Shown here: in pieces, positions 16,385 to 24,908 of the stretch | Layout: every line of letters begins with the position of its first letter | How positions within the stretch are numbered: position 1 is the first letter of the stretch | Source: Lysinibacillus sp. FSL W8-0992 | GTDB lineage: Bacteria > Bacillota > Bacilli > Bacillales_A > Planococcaceae | Direction: 5' to 3' | Assembly: GCF_038008685.1 (NCBI RefSeq) | Contig: NZ_JBBOZQ010000001.1 | Location: 248,001 to 312,000, forward strand | Length of the DNA: 64,000 bases | Notes under the pieces: generated by a model | What the model was told of the DNA's origin: nothing | Database searches by the model: none | What the model saw: the letters and a program-made list of their open reading frames with translations, nothing else | Made by a program: the position numbers and the translations under genes

Positions 16385-18379
16385 TTAATCGATATGTAGC
16401 ATTAAATGGCCTTCGATTTTTTCCACAGTAAACTGTATATACTGTCCTTCAACACTGTAACTTACCTCTGATAATTCAGGCAGTTTTTTGACAGATGTCA
16501 CCTTTGTATCACCAACAAACATTCTAATTTCTGTGTTATAAAGTGGGATAATGTCTTCAATCGTATAAATATCCTCTGAGCGTTTCTCAGTTATATAATG
16601 AAGTGCATGCAAAATCTTTGCCCCTGTTTCTTTATCTTCATTTAATGATGTCAGCAATGTCGATGGACCATTATGAGCAATGAGCTTTCTTTCAAGAAGA
16701 TGATCAATCGCATCATTCATCATCCATTTACACCAAGCTAGGCCATTTTTTCGATATAGTTTGAAAATAGGGTGTGAGAAGTAAATGATATTTTGGCGTT
16801 TTGTCACTGCAGCATGTCCAAATGTATGCGATGATGGGGCATGTTGATGCGAACAAAACGTAGTGCCTTCTCTATTAAAATAAGGTTTTACTGTCTGCAT
16901 CAGTACCTCTGACTGTACAGGTTTCATTTCTAAACCTTTTAAATACATGACATACTCTTCTTTATGCAATTTTTTCCCAATTATATCATTCGGTAAAACA
17001 AAATCACGGTCATACTTTGATTCACCAACGTACACATTTCCAAATAAATCTTCTTCGTTACTATTTTTATTAATTAGAGATTCAAATGTACCAATAATTT
17101 TCCCGCCATTGTTAGCGTAAGCTTGTAGCTTTTGCTGTAACTCAGGAGAATAGTCAATCACATCAGGTAAAATAATTAACTTATAGTCATTAAAATCAAT
17201 TTGACTGTCGATAATATTAAATTGATATGATAACTCTTGTAACATTCTAACTGCACCGATTAATGCTGGATGGATACCTAAATTATGATCTCCTGGTGTA
17301 TAAAATTCTTCAGGTGTTAATACCCCGATTTCTGTAACCGGTTTTGTATTCATACAGTACTTTTCTACTTCTTTCACTTTTCCATAAACACTGCCAATTA
17401 ATTCATAAGCAGCTTTCGATAATTTACCATTTGGATGAAGTTGATCTCCAATTGAACAGCCTGCACCTAAAGCAAGCATATTGAAGCACTCAAATTCTAA
17501 AGCTGCTTTATTTTTCAATGAGTGGAAATCACCCCAATATGTGTGAAACTTACCCGTCATACCGATGATGTCCTTACCCAAAATACGAGAATATCTCATT
17601 GTTGCAGGGAAATGATCATAGCCCCATCCACCACTTGGTAAAGACTCTAGCTCCAAATGTGTATAATTGTTTAAGCTACTTTTATTGCCTGGACCAATAT
17701 GAGAGCTATTATAGAAAATACCTGCATGCGGCACTCTAGTTCTAATAAAATCACTAATCTCTTCTTTAAATTCCTCAAGCATCAGCGTAGAATAATAGAT
17801 TCTATCTACTCTATTTTCTGTGTTTAACCCTTTACGTTCCATTTGTTCAAAACAATTTTTACAGTTACAATCAACTTTAAATAAAATATCTAAAAAGAAG
17901 CCATCAATATTTTCGCTTTTCACTGTATCGATAATATCTTGTAAATGGTCTTTAAAATATTGTCTATAGCCGCTATTTAAACAAATTGTATAGTAAAAAT
18001 GTGGTTCAGGAACACCCTGACTGTTAATGAATTCTCCGTTTTCATCAATCGATAACCATTCTGGATGATGTTTACTAATATATCCATCCCATTGCACAGT
18101 TGTATAAATCGGAACTTTAATATTATTTTTATGGCAAACCTCTATTTGTTCTAATAAAAGATTTTTATTTTCAAGATGCGGATGGATTAAGTCTGGACGA
18201 TGCTGTGAAGGGTAATATAACCAGCCGTGATGACATCTAGCAAAACAAGTAATCGAGTTTACATTCGCTTCTTTTAATGTCTCAACAAACTCCTCTGCAA
18301 CAAAGTCCTTTCCAACATCAGGAATATCTTCACTCGTATGAAAATCTAAATGTACCTGCCTATAACGTAATTCGCTCAT
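16385..18379 (-). CDS. GH151-like glycoside hydrolase, probable cytoplasmic alpha-L-fucosidase
   Basis: A 664-residue protein with no signal peptide. The start YRQVHLDFHTSEDIPDVG, then ITCFARCHHGWLYYPS (~44-60), IDGFFLDILF (~160-169) and NYTHLELESLPSGG (~240-253) fit a (beta/alpha)8 hydrolase of the 'hypothetical glycosyl hydrolase 6' type, the domain found in GH151 alpha-L-fucosidases. Residues ~355-560 look like a GH42-type trimerisation domain (KLIILPDVIDYSPELQQKL, NNGGKIIGTFES). The D in FFLDI and the E in LELES are candidate catalytic residues but unproven. Location behind an ABC sugar importer and in the same operon as L-fucose catabolic genes supports the fucosidase call. GGGGG is 8 bases before the ATG at 18379. 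Confidence 0.7.
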   Translation of the reverse strand: MSELRYRQVHLDFHTSEDIPDVGKDFVAEEFVETLKEANVNSITCFARCHHGWLYYPSQHRPDLIHPHLENKNLLLEQIEVCHKNNIKVPIYTTVQWDGYISKHHPEWLSIDENGEFINSQGVPEPHFYYTICLNSGYRQYFKDHLQDIIDTVKSENIDGFFLDILFKVDCNCKNCFEQMERKGLNTENRVDRIYYSTLMLEEFKEEISDFIRTRVPHAGIFYNSSHIGPGNKSSLNNYTHLELESLPSGGWGYDHFPATMRYSRILGKDIIGMTGKFHTYWGDFHSLKNKAALEFECFNMLALGAGCSIGDQLHPNGKLSKAAYELIGSVYGKVKEVEKYCMNTKPVTEIGVLTPEEFYTPGDHNLGIHPALIGAVRMLQELSYQFNIIDSQIDFNDYKLIILPDVIDYSPELQQKLQAYANNGGKIIGTFESLINKNSNEEDLFGNVYVGESKYDRDFVLPNDIIGKKLHKEEYVMYLKGLEMKPVQSEVLMQTVKPYFNREGTTFCSHQHAPSSHTFGHAAVTKRQNIIYFSHPIFKLYRKNGLAWCKWMMNDAIDHLLERKLIAHNGPSTLLTSLNEDKETGAKILHALHYITEKRSEDIYTIEDIIPLYNTEIRMFVGDTKVTSVKKLPELSEVSYSVEGQYIQFTVEKIEGHLMLHID

Positions 18380-18420
18380 ATTCATAACCCCCAATAATAT
18401 TCACTATTTCTATTTCATTG

Positions 18421-19236
18421 TTATTCTTTGACTGAGCCTGCTGCAAGACCACTTTCAATTTTCTCTTGGAATAGAAGATAAACGACTAAAGGAACTAATA
18501 TCGTGATGACGATTGCAGCCATTAATGGCCCGTATTCTGATCCTCTTTCACCACTAAAGTTTAATAGACCCAATGCAATTGGTTTTAAGCGGTCATCATT
18601 AATAAATAAAAGTGGGAACAGAATGTTATTCCATGCGCCTAAAAAATTAAAAATAGAAACAGTCGATATTGCTGGAACAGACATCGGCAATATAACTTTG
18701 AAATATATTTGGAAATAACTTGCGCCATCCATAAGTGCCGCTTCTTCTAAAGAGGCATTAATCCCTTTCATAAACCGTGTCAAAACTAAAATGCTAAATG
18801 ACAAAGAAAACGCCACATACAGTAGAACTAATGCCACTAAGTTATTTTTCAATTCTAGTGCTCCAATAATATATGAAACTGGTACAAGAACTGTATGCAT
18901 AGGTATCATCATACCTAATAGGAAAAACAGAGCTAAAAATTTATTCACTTTAAAGTTAAATCTTGATAATGTAAATGACGCCATAGAAGAGACAATCGCA
19001 AGGATAATAACTGTTGCCATTGAAATAAGTATACTATTTAAAAAATATCTACTCATATTCGCTTCTTGCCAAGCAATTACATAGTTTTCAAATCTAAAAA
19101 CCTCAGGCAAACTAAAGGGTGAACTAAATATTTCTTTATTTCCTTTAAGAGAAGAAACTAATGTAAATAACATCGGTTCAATAAACATTAAAGCCATTGC
19201 TATTACAAAAACATATAATATTATTTTCTTTTTCAT
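18421..19236 (-). CDS. Carbohydrate ABC transporter permease (MalG type)
   Basis: A 271-residue inner-membrane permease with about six hydrophobic segments. The cytoplasmic EAA loop EEAALMDGASYFQIYFKVI (~168-186) is the site that docks the ATPase, and the spacing is that of the MalG/CUT1 family. It pairs with the MalF-type permease just upstream; the two genes overlap by four bases (ATGA). No ATP-binding subunit is encoded in the operon, so a shared MsiK-type ATPase encoded elsewhere probably energises the system. The substrate is inferred to be a fucosylated oligosaccharide or glycopeptide. Confidence 0.92.
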   Translation of the reverse strand: MKKKIILYVFVIAMALMFIEPMLFTLVSSLKGNKEIFSSPFSLPEVFRFENYVIAWQEANMSRYFLNSILISMATVIILAIVSSMASFTLSRFNFKVNKFLALFFLLGMMIPMHTVLVPVSYIIGALELKNNLVALVLLYVAFSLSFSILVLTRFMKGINASLEEAALMDGASYFQIYFKVILPMSVPAISTVSIFNFLGAWNNILFPLLFINDDRLKPIALGLLNFSGERGSEYGPLMAAIVITILVPLVVYLLFQEKIESGLAAGSVKE

Positions 19237-20120
19237 TGGTTCTTCTCCTTCCTATTCATGATGGCTTCACTACCGATAGTCAATACGAGCGCAATAACAA
19301 AAATGATGACCCCTAATGCACTACCAACGCCGTAATTGTTGTATCTGAAAGCTTCATAATACATTAAAGTAGTCGGCAGATTGGTTAGACCATTCGGCCC
19401 TCCCTCAGTCATAACAAAAATTAAATCAAATACTTTTACAGTCCCAATAATATCCATTAAAATACATAAAGTAATAATTGGCTTTAGCATAGGAACTGTT
19501 ATATGGAAGAACTTTTGTACAGATGAAGCCCCATCCATCTCTGCCGCCTCATATACTTCTTCTGGTATCGTTGTTAACCCCGCTAATAGGATTACCATGT
19601 AGTATCCAACACCTGCCCAAATGTTTACAAAGATAATTGCACCCATAGCAGTAGATGAGTCAATTAACCAGCCTTTAGCTAAATCTGCTAGGCCAATAAA
19701 TTCTAATAAGCTATTTAAAGAGCCATTCGGCATAAAGATAAAATACCAAAGTAGACCAATAGCTGTTAGTGGAAAAATAGTAGGTACAAAATAGATTACT
19801 TTAAAGAATCGATGTCCCCTAAATTTCGTATTAATTGCAACTGCTAATAATAAAGCGATTGGTGTATGGAATAAAACGCTAAAAAATACCATGCCAAACA
19901 TATTTTTTAAAGAAATAAGAAAGTCTTTATCTTTAAACACATTTAGATAGTTTTCTAAACCTACAAAATTTAATGGTGCTCCTTTAATGCCATTCCAATT
20001 GACAACGGAAAAATAAAGGGCGCCTATCATAGGTATAATAAGGAATAGAATATAGATTACTAAGGCCGGTAAAGTAAATAGAAAAATTTTTGACTTATCT
20101 CTATTTGTTTTTACATTCAT
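19233..20120 (-). CDS. Carbohydrate ABC transporter permease (MalF type)
   Basis: A 295-residue CUT1-family permease with about six membrane segments. KIFLFTLPALVIYILFLIIP is the first; the EAA motif YEAAEMDGASSVQKFFHITV (~195-214) lies in the usual cytoplasmic loop. It forms the membrane channel with the next gene. GGAGGGG lies ahead of the ATG. Between this gene and the binding-protein gene upstream there is a GC-rich palindromic element, which may adjust the ratio of binding protein to permease. Confidence 0.92.
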   Translation of the reverse strand: MNVKTNRDKSKIFLFTLPALVIYILFLIIPMIGALYFSVVNWNGIKGAPLNFVGLENYLNVFKDKDFLISLKNMFGMVFFSVLFHTPIALLLAVAINTKFRGHRFFKVIYFVPTIFPLTAIGLLWYFIFMPNGSLNSLLEFIGLADLAKGWLIDSSTAMGAIIFVNIWAGVGYYMVILLAGLTTIPEEVYEAAEMDGASSVQKFFHITVPMLKPIITLCILMDIIGTVKVFDLIFVMTEGGPNGLTNLPTTLMYYEAFRYNNYGVGSALGVIIFVIALVLTIGSEAIMNRKEKNQ

Positions 20121-20186
20121 CTATTCCCCTCCATTTCTTAATTTTTTTGTAATCTTAATCAATTTCAATCTAATTCGCATATGCAA

Positions 20187-20280
20187 CAGGCGGACACATT
20201 CCGCGGGTAAGCATCGAGCCGCTTCCCTCGCTACGCTCGATGCTTGCATTTCCCACTGGAGTCGCCGCCTTCCGCTCCAC
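20187..20280. repeat. Large GC-rich palindromic element inside the fucose operon
   Basis: Outer arms GGCGGAC...CCGCGGG and CCCACTGGAGTCGCCGCC; inner arms AAGCATCGAGC / GCTCGATGCTT around a short loop. It is the same family as the elements at 42731 and 49688. There is no strong T-run, so it is more likely an RNA-stabilising or processing structure than a terminator. Confidence 0.75.
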
Positions 20281-20306
20281 CTTAATATTCGTTATGGAAA
20301 AACTAC

Positions 20307-21617
20307 TTATTTAGATTTATCAATTTCATCTTGAATTTCTTTTGCTGCATCTTTAGGCTTACCACCGATTAAGATACTTACGATAGAGTTTCTTGTTCTA
20401 TCTTGCATAGATGGTAGTGGATCAAAATCGAACACATCTACTGCAATTCCTGTTGACGTAGCACCTAATTCAATATTGTGTAAGAACAAATCAGATACTT
20501 TCGAGTTATCAATTGCGATATCTGATCTTGGAATTAAGAACTGTGCTTCCTCTGCAAATCGTTTAGCTGCTTCAGCAGAAGTAAGCATTTTTAGTAGTTC
20601 AATTGTATATTCTTTTTCTTTTCCTTCAAGTTTGCCATTCACCATATATGGACTAATAATTTGCATATCTTCATCTTTAAACTCTGGTTTTTCATCAAAG
20701 TATGGGAATTTAGCAAGTTTAATCGCTTCAGCGTATTCTGTCTCACTAGGATTCGTAAATTTACCAATGTTCCACGGACCGGTAATAATCATCGCTGCCT
20801 TACCTTCAAGGAAATCTGCCACAGCAATTTCATCGCTTATACCAGCAGCACTTTTACCAAATGCATCTAACTTATTTAAGTCTTCAACATATTCAAGTGT
20901 TTTCACAACTTCTGAATCTGTCCATTTTAATTCTCTAGTACCTAGTTTCTTTGCTGCTTCTGTCCCCATCCATTTATAAAAAATTTGGTTGTGTAAATGT
21001 CCTGCCATATACGTTGCCTTTGCACCAAGTGCAATAGGTGTTACATCGATGCCTTTTAACTTTTTAACAGCTGCTGTTAGTTCACTCCATGTTTCAGGGA
21101 ATTCATTAATACCAGCTTTTTTAAGTAGTTCTTCATTATAATAAACACCAATTAAACCAGACTCCATTGGAATTCCATATGTCCCCTCATGACCTGGCAC
21201 TTGATAATATTTTAATGCACCTTCTGTGAAATTTTGTCCCCATTCAGGATCATCCTTTAAAACTGGGTCCATATCCATAAGTAAGCCACTTTCAATATAC
21301 TCGTTTAAATTTGCAACACCTTGAACTCTAAAAATGTTAGGTAAAGTGCCAGATGCAAGATCTGTTTTCAGCTTATTGTTAAATGCTGATTCATCACCTT
21401 GAGATTCATCAACAACAACTACATCGGAATGCTTTGCCTCGAATTCTTTAATAATATCTTTGTAGATTTGTGCCTGACTGCTTGTCCCTGCCATTCTTGT
21501 TAGCAATCTGATTTTTACCTTACCATCTGCATTATCACTAGCATCACTCGAACCACCACACGCTGTAAGTATAGTAGCTAATAAAACCATCAATACAACT
21601 AGCATCTTTTTCTTCAT
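20307..21617 (-). CDS. Sugar ABC transporter substrate-binding lipoprotein
   Basis: A 436-residue extracellular solute-binding protein of the CUT1 (family 1) type. It has a lipoprotein signal MKKKMLVVLMVLLATILTAC, with the lipobox cysteine near residue 20, followed by a Ser/Asp-rich linker. LTRMAGTSSQAQIYKDIIKEF, GTYGIPMESGLIGVYYNEEL (~145-164), FLEGKAAMIITGPWNIG (~262-278) and the C-terminal IPRSDIAID are typical landmarks. It captures the substrate at the outer face of the membrane. AAAGGGG is 9 bases before the ATG at 21617 and abuts the earlier ATG at 21626, so the later start is chosen. Confidence 0.92.
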   Translation of the reverse strand: MKKKMLVVLMVLLATILTACGGSSDASDNADGKVKIRLLTRMAGTSSQAQIYKDIIKEFEAKHSDVVVVDESQGDESAFNNKLKTDLASGTLPNIFRVQGVANLNEYIESGLLMDMDPVLKDDPEWGQNFTEGALKYYQVPGHEGTYGIPMESGLIGVYYNEELLKKAGINEFPETWSELTAAVKKLKGIDVTPIALGAKATYMAGHLHNQIFYKWMGTEAAKKLGTRELKWTDSEVVKTLEYVEDLNKLDAFGKSAAGISDEIAVADFLEGKAAMIITGPWNIGKFTNPSETEYAEAIKLAKFPYFDEKPEFKDEDMQIISPYMVNGKLEGKEKEYTIELLKMLTSAEAAKRFAEEAQFLIPRSDIAIDNSKVSDLFLHNIELGATSTGIAVDVFDFDPLPSMQDRTRNSIVSILIGGKPKDAAKEIQDEIDKSK

Positions 21618-21644
21618 AAATTTCATCCCCTTTGTAACAAATTT

Positions 21645-22658
21645 TTATTTTGTATTTGGTGTTAATGCAAATACCTCATGGATTGATCCTACTTCAATGC
21701 CCCCATCACTTTTAATGATGCTTGGTCTAAGGGAGCGAATATTAGCAATTGTTTTTTTATTTTCATAGTCTATTTGCTCTAAAATCGAAGCAATTACATT
21801 TGGCCAAACGTCTTCTGAACCATCTAAAACTTTCAAAGCGAAACCTAAACGTTCTTTTTTCAAGCCGAAGCAATACACGCCTTTTGCTCCGCCCTTTGCT
21901 ACAATATTTCGATCTTGCAATAATACAGAGCAAATAAAGTTTTCAGACGCTACCATGTTGAATTCATTGTTCATAATTGTTGTCATTCGCTCTACTGCTT
22001 CTCTAAGTTCCAAATCTTCAATTAAATCTGGACAAGCTAATTTCAAACTTGTAATAGCCATATTGTGTAATGGTATAGCAAACACAGGCACACCACAGCC
22101 GTCTATTCCGATATGAATTTCAGATAGCGGTGTTTCTGATAAATAAGATAGCGTTTTCAAAATAAGCTGTTGTAGGGGATGATCTATATTCCAATAACCC
22201 TCCGTTGGAAAACCCATTTCACGACAAGTTGCAATAAAGCCCATATGTTTTCCTGAGCAGTTATGAAAAAGTCGTCTTTTCTCTATATGTTGTCTTAACA
22301 TTGCCTCTTTTGGTTCCGCATTTAAAGGGTACGAAAAAGGACAAAATAATTCATTCTCATTAATGGCTAATTTCTCTTTCATCGTTTCTAGCGCTTCAAT
22401 GTGATACGTTTCTCCACGATGTGAAGCAGTAAATAACGCTGCTTCTCTATCAGTTAAGCCATACTTTAAATCAATTTTAGATAAAAATGCAGGTAATGCT
22501 TGAATTGGTTTTGCAGCAGAACGGAAATATGTATTATGTTGGATATTACCAACTTGATAGATAGCCTCCTTGCTGTCATTAACACCACAAACGACACCAG
22601 AATGAACATTTTCCAGTAAGTTCGCTCTTGTTTCTTCTACTAACACTTCAGAATTCAT
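21645..22658 (-). CDS. Asparaginase (rhizobial AnsA/PF06089 type)
   Basis: A 337-residue protein of the L-asparaginase family first known from Rhizobium etli, unrelated to the E. coli AnsA/AnsB fold. Landmarks: FRSAAKPIQALP (~46-57) with the SxxK serine-lysine pair, ASHRGE (~78-83), FHNCSGKHMGF (~134-144) and GIDGCGVPVFAIPL (~183-196), the conserved Cys/Lys/Ser residues of this family. It hydrolyses asparagine to aspartate and ammonia. Its place between L-fucose catabolic genes and the importer is unexpected and suggests an Asn-linked substrate such as GlcNAc-Asn (inference; a test is given under findings). GGAGG precedes the ATG. Confidence 0.85.
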   Translation of the reverse strand: MNSEVLVEETRANLLENVHSGVVCGVNDSKEAIYQVGNIQHNTYFRSAAKPIQALPAFLSKIDLKYGLTDREAALFTASHRGETYHIEALETMKEKLAINENELFCPFSYPLNAEPKEAMLRQHIEKRRLFHNCSGKHMGFIATCREMGFPTEGYWNIDHPLQQLILKTLSYLSETPLSEIHIGIDGCGVPVFAIPLHNMAITSLKLACPDLIEDLELREAVERMTTIMNNEFNMVASENFICSVLLQDRNIVAKGGAKGVYCFGLKKERLGFALKVLDGSEDVWPNVIASILEQIDYENKKTIANIRSLRPSIIKSDGGIEVGSIHEVFALTPNTK

Positions 22659-22716
22659 AATTCGCTTTCCTCCGATACATTAGAATGACCAAATCCCCGA
22701 TACGCTTGTATTCATA

Positions 22717-22756
22717 TCGAGTTTACGGTGAACATGCAGTTAATGTTCATCCTCGA
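22717..22756. promoter_or_regulatory. Two-part inverted repeat between fucU and the asparaginase gene
   Basis: Outer arms TCGAG / CTCGA and inner arms TGAACAT / ATGTTCA around a 7-base loop. There is no T-run on either side, so it is not a simple terminator. It could be an operator or an RNA processing/stability hairpin in the 106-base gap inside the operon. Confidence 0.4.
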
Positions 22757-22764
22757 AATACCGA

Positions 22765-23193
22765 TTATTTGATGACACCTTTTTTTAAAATGATGTTAGC
22801 GTACTGAGCTTTTTCGCTTGTTGCTACTACGGCAAAAGCCTTTTTTGTGCGCTCGTAAAATTCAAAGCGTTCCATAAATTCAAATGGAATTGGATATTCG
22901 GATTGATGTTGAACGATTTGCTCATACTCTTTCCAAATCGTTGGTTCCACTGGATCTCCTGGGACAACATCCATTAATTGAATGGGATGTTCCACATACG
23001 TATCGATAGGAAAGAATGCCAATATCGCTTCTAGTAATTCTGGAATTGTATGTCCATCACAACGGATTAGCTGTTGGGCATGGCTGGCAGCAGGAAAATT
23101 TCCGTCCGCCAACACAATTTCATCTCCATGTCCCATCTCCATTAATACCTTCATTAAGTCTGGTGAAATAATTGGAGGAATCCCTTTTAGCAT
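22765..23193 (-). CDS. fucU: L-fucose mutarotase
   Basis: A 142-residue RbsD/FucU-family protein that interconverts alpha- and beta-L-fucopyranose. It begins LKGIPPIISPDLMKVLMEMG, then GDEIVLADGNFPA (~23-35) with the conserved Asp and Asn, and ends FAVVATSEKAQYANIILKKG; the histidine in MGHGD is the usual catalytic residue. The long C-terminal FYERTKKAF segment fits FucU better than RbsD. It is the strongest single pointer that the pathway in this operon acts on L-fucose. The ribosome site is weak; the gene follows the FAH-family gene by 20 bases. Confidence 0.88.
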   Translation of the reverse strand: MLKGIPPIISPDLMKVLMEMGHGDEIVLADGNFPAASHAQQLIRCDGHTIPELLEAILAFFPIDTYVEHPIQLMDVVPGDPVEPTIWKEYEQIVQHQSEYPIPFEFMERFEFYERTKKAFAVVATSEKAQYANIILKKGVIK

Positions 23194-23213
23194 AGTTATT
23201 CACACTCATTTCT

Positions 23214-24107
23214 TTAATCTTCTGCTACGAAGTAATTTGTAAGAGAACCTAATTTCTCGATTTCTACAGTTACTTCATCCCCTGGTTGAATATACACTTG
23301 CTGCTCTGCAGGATATCCGAACACTACGCCTTCTGGTGTACCTGTTAAAATAATATCTCCAGGCTCTAATGTCATATGTCGGGAAATATAACTAATAATT
23401 TCAGCACAATTGAAAATCATATCTGCTGTGTTTGAGTTTTGTCTTATTTCTCCATTTACATATGTTTTTAATGCTAGATTATTAGGGTTCTCTATTTCAT
23501 CTGCTGTCACTAAGTAAGGACCAACAGGACTGAACTTATCGCACGTTTTACCTAACAACCATTGTTGTGTTTTCATTTGCAAATCGCGCGCCGATAGATC
23601 ATTTACAGTGCAATAACCAAAAACATGGTCTAATGCATTTTCTTCTTTGACATTTTTTATCTTTTCACCAATAACAATTCCAAGCTCTACCTCATAATCA
23701 AGTTGCTTTGTTACATTTGGAATTTGAATGTCACTTTGATGTCCAGTTAATGTGTTATCGAATTTATTAAATAAAATAGGCACTTCTGGATATGGCGCAT
23801 TCGTTTCATCTGCATGTTTACGGTAATTTAAACCTACGCAAATAATTTTATGTGGTTTTGTAACACATGGTCCCCAGCTAATTTGACTGTCATCTACAAA
23901 TACTGCACTTTCTTCTACTTCTATTGCTTGAATAAAATTTTGAAGCTTTGCAATCTCTTCTTTATTACAAGAAAATAAAGACATTACATCTGGTAAGTTA
24001 TTAAAATTCGAATTTTTGTTAATCGATGCGGCTATATCTATAATGCCTTGCGTCGTTTGAACGCCTAATTGATAGTTGCCCTGCTTTTCAAATGTTAATA
24101 GTTTCAT
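23214..24107 (-). CDS. Fumarylacetoacetate-hydrolase-family protein, probable 2,4-diketo-3-deoxy-L-fuconate hydrolase
   Basis: A 297-residue FAH-family enzyme. KIICVGLNYRKHADE (~88-102) starts the catalytic domain; DYEVELGIVIG (~131-141) gives the metal-binding Glu and Asp residues, followed by GYCTVNDLSARDLQ (~159-172), GKTCDKFSPVGPYL (~180-193) and LTGTPEGVVFG (~257-267). In Xanthomonas-type fucose catabolism a close FAH member splits 2,4-diketo-3-deoxy-L-fuconate into pyruvate and L-lactate, and the neighbouring genes supply every preceding step. GAGGA is six bases before the ATG at 24107, preferred to the ATG at 24113. Confidence 0.82.
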   Translation of the reverse strand: MKLLTFEKQGNYQLGVQTTQGIIDIAASINKNSNFNNLPDVMSLFSCNKEEIAKLQNFIQAIEVEESAVFVDDSQISWGPCVTKPHKIICVGLNYRKHADETNAPYPEVPILFNKFDNTLTGHQSDIQIPNVTKQLDYEVELGIVIGEKIKNVKEENALDHVFGYCTVNDLSARDLQMKTQQWLLGKTCDKFSPVGPYLVTADEIENPNNLALKTYVNGEIRQNSNTADMIFNCAEIISYISRHMTLEPGDIILTGTPEGVVFGYPAEQQVYIQPGDEVTVEIEKLGSLTNYFVAED

Positions 24108-24134
24108 AATCATTCCTCATGTCATTTCGTAATA

Positions 24135-24908
24135 TTACGCATTTTTCCCAAAGACAACACCACCATCTATGTAAAGCGGTGAACCCATCATAAAACTGGA
24201 CTCATCAGATGCTAAAAATAAGGCCGCTTTCGCAACATCTTCAGGTTTTCCTAATTCGCCACTTAGCTGTCTTGTTTTAATACTTGCGATGGCAGCTTGT
24301 GGATTGTCATATGCATTCTTTAAATAATTTTCTACAAATGGTGTGAAAATTGTTCCAGGTAATAAAGCATTTACTCGTATATTGTAAGGTGCATAATCTA
24401 CCTGCATCGCCTTTGTTAACGATAAAATGGCTCCTTTAGTTGCCGAATATAATGCGCGTTGCTTCAAGCCTATTTCTGCAGCACATGAAGACATATTAAT
24501 GATGCATCCACTCTTTTGCTCCATCATGTGAGGGACAATATATTTTGTTGGCAAATAGATTCCCTTTACATTTACGCTCATCACTTTATCCCATACGTCT
24601 GGCTCTACCTCATCTATCCGCCCAACATTACTAATGCCTACATTATTAAAAAGGATATCAATTTTTTCGAATTGCTTTGTAATATGTTCAACCATCTCTT
24701 TTACAGCTTCAGGAATAGTCACATCTGCATGATAAAATGTTGCGCTTCCTCCGTTATGTTGAATATCCTTTACTGTACTTTCACCATTTTCCTTGTGAAC
24801 ATCGTTAATGATGACGTGGGCTCCCTCTGCTGCAAAAAGAAGGGCTGTCGAACGACCAATACCACTACCACCCCCGGTAATGAGTGCTACTTTACCTTGT
24901 AATCTCAT
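24135..24908 (-). CDS. SDR oxidoreductase, probable 2-keto-3-deoxy-L-fuconate dehydrogenase
   Basis: A 257-residue classical short-chain dehydrogenase. The nucleotide motif is TGGGSGIGRS (~11-20), NNVGI replaces the usual NNAGI (~88-92), the catalytic Ser is in NMSSCAAE and the Tyr-Lys pair in YSATKGA (~152-158). NDVHKE after beta-2 indicates NAD(H) preference. It ends with FMMGSPLYIDGGVVF. By order in the operon and resemblance to KDF dehydrogenases (APYNIRVNALLPGTIFTPF) it would oxidise C4 of 2-keto-3-deoxy-L-fuconate. Its ATG overlaps the preceding TGA by four bases. The two SDRs could have swapped roles. Confidence 0.82.
   Translation of the reverse strand: MRLQGKVALITGGGSGIGRSTALLFAAEGAHVIINDVHKENGESTVKDIQHNGGSATFYHADVTIPEAVKEMVEHITKQFEKIDILFNNVGISNVGRIDEVEPDVWDKVMSVNVKGIYLPTKYIVPHMMEQKSGCIINMSSCAAEIGLKQRALYSATKGAILSLTKAMQVDYAPYNIRVNALLPGTIFTPFVENYLKNAYDNPQAAIASIKTRQLSGELGKPEDVAKAALFLASDESSFMMGSPLYIDGGVVFGKNA

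Noticed and set aside
24516..24902. Opposite-strand frame of 128 codons over the SDR gene
   Set aside because: It lies wholly inside a well-supported SDR gene on the other strand, has no ribosome site and an implausible Cys/His-rich composition.
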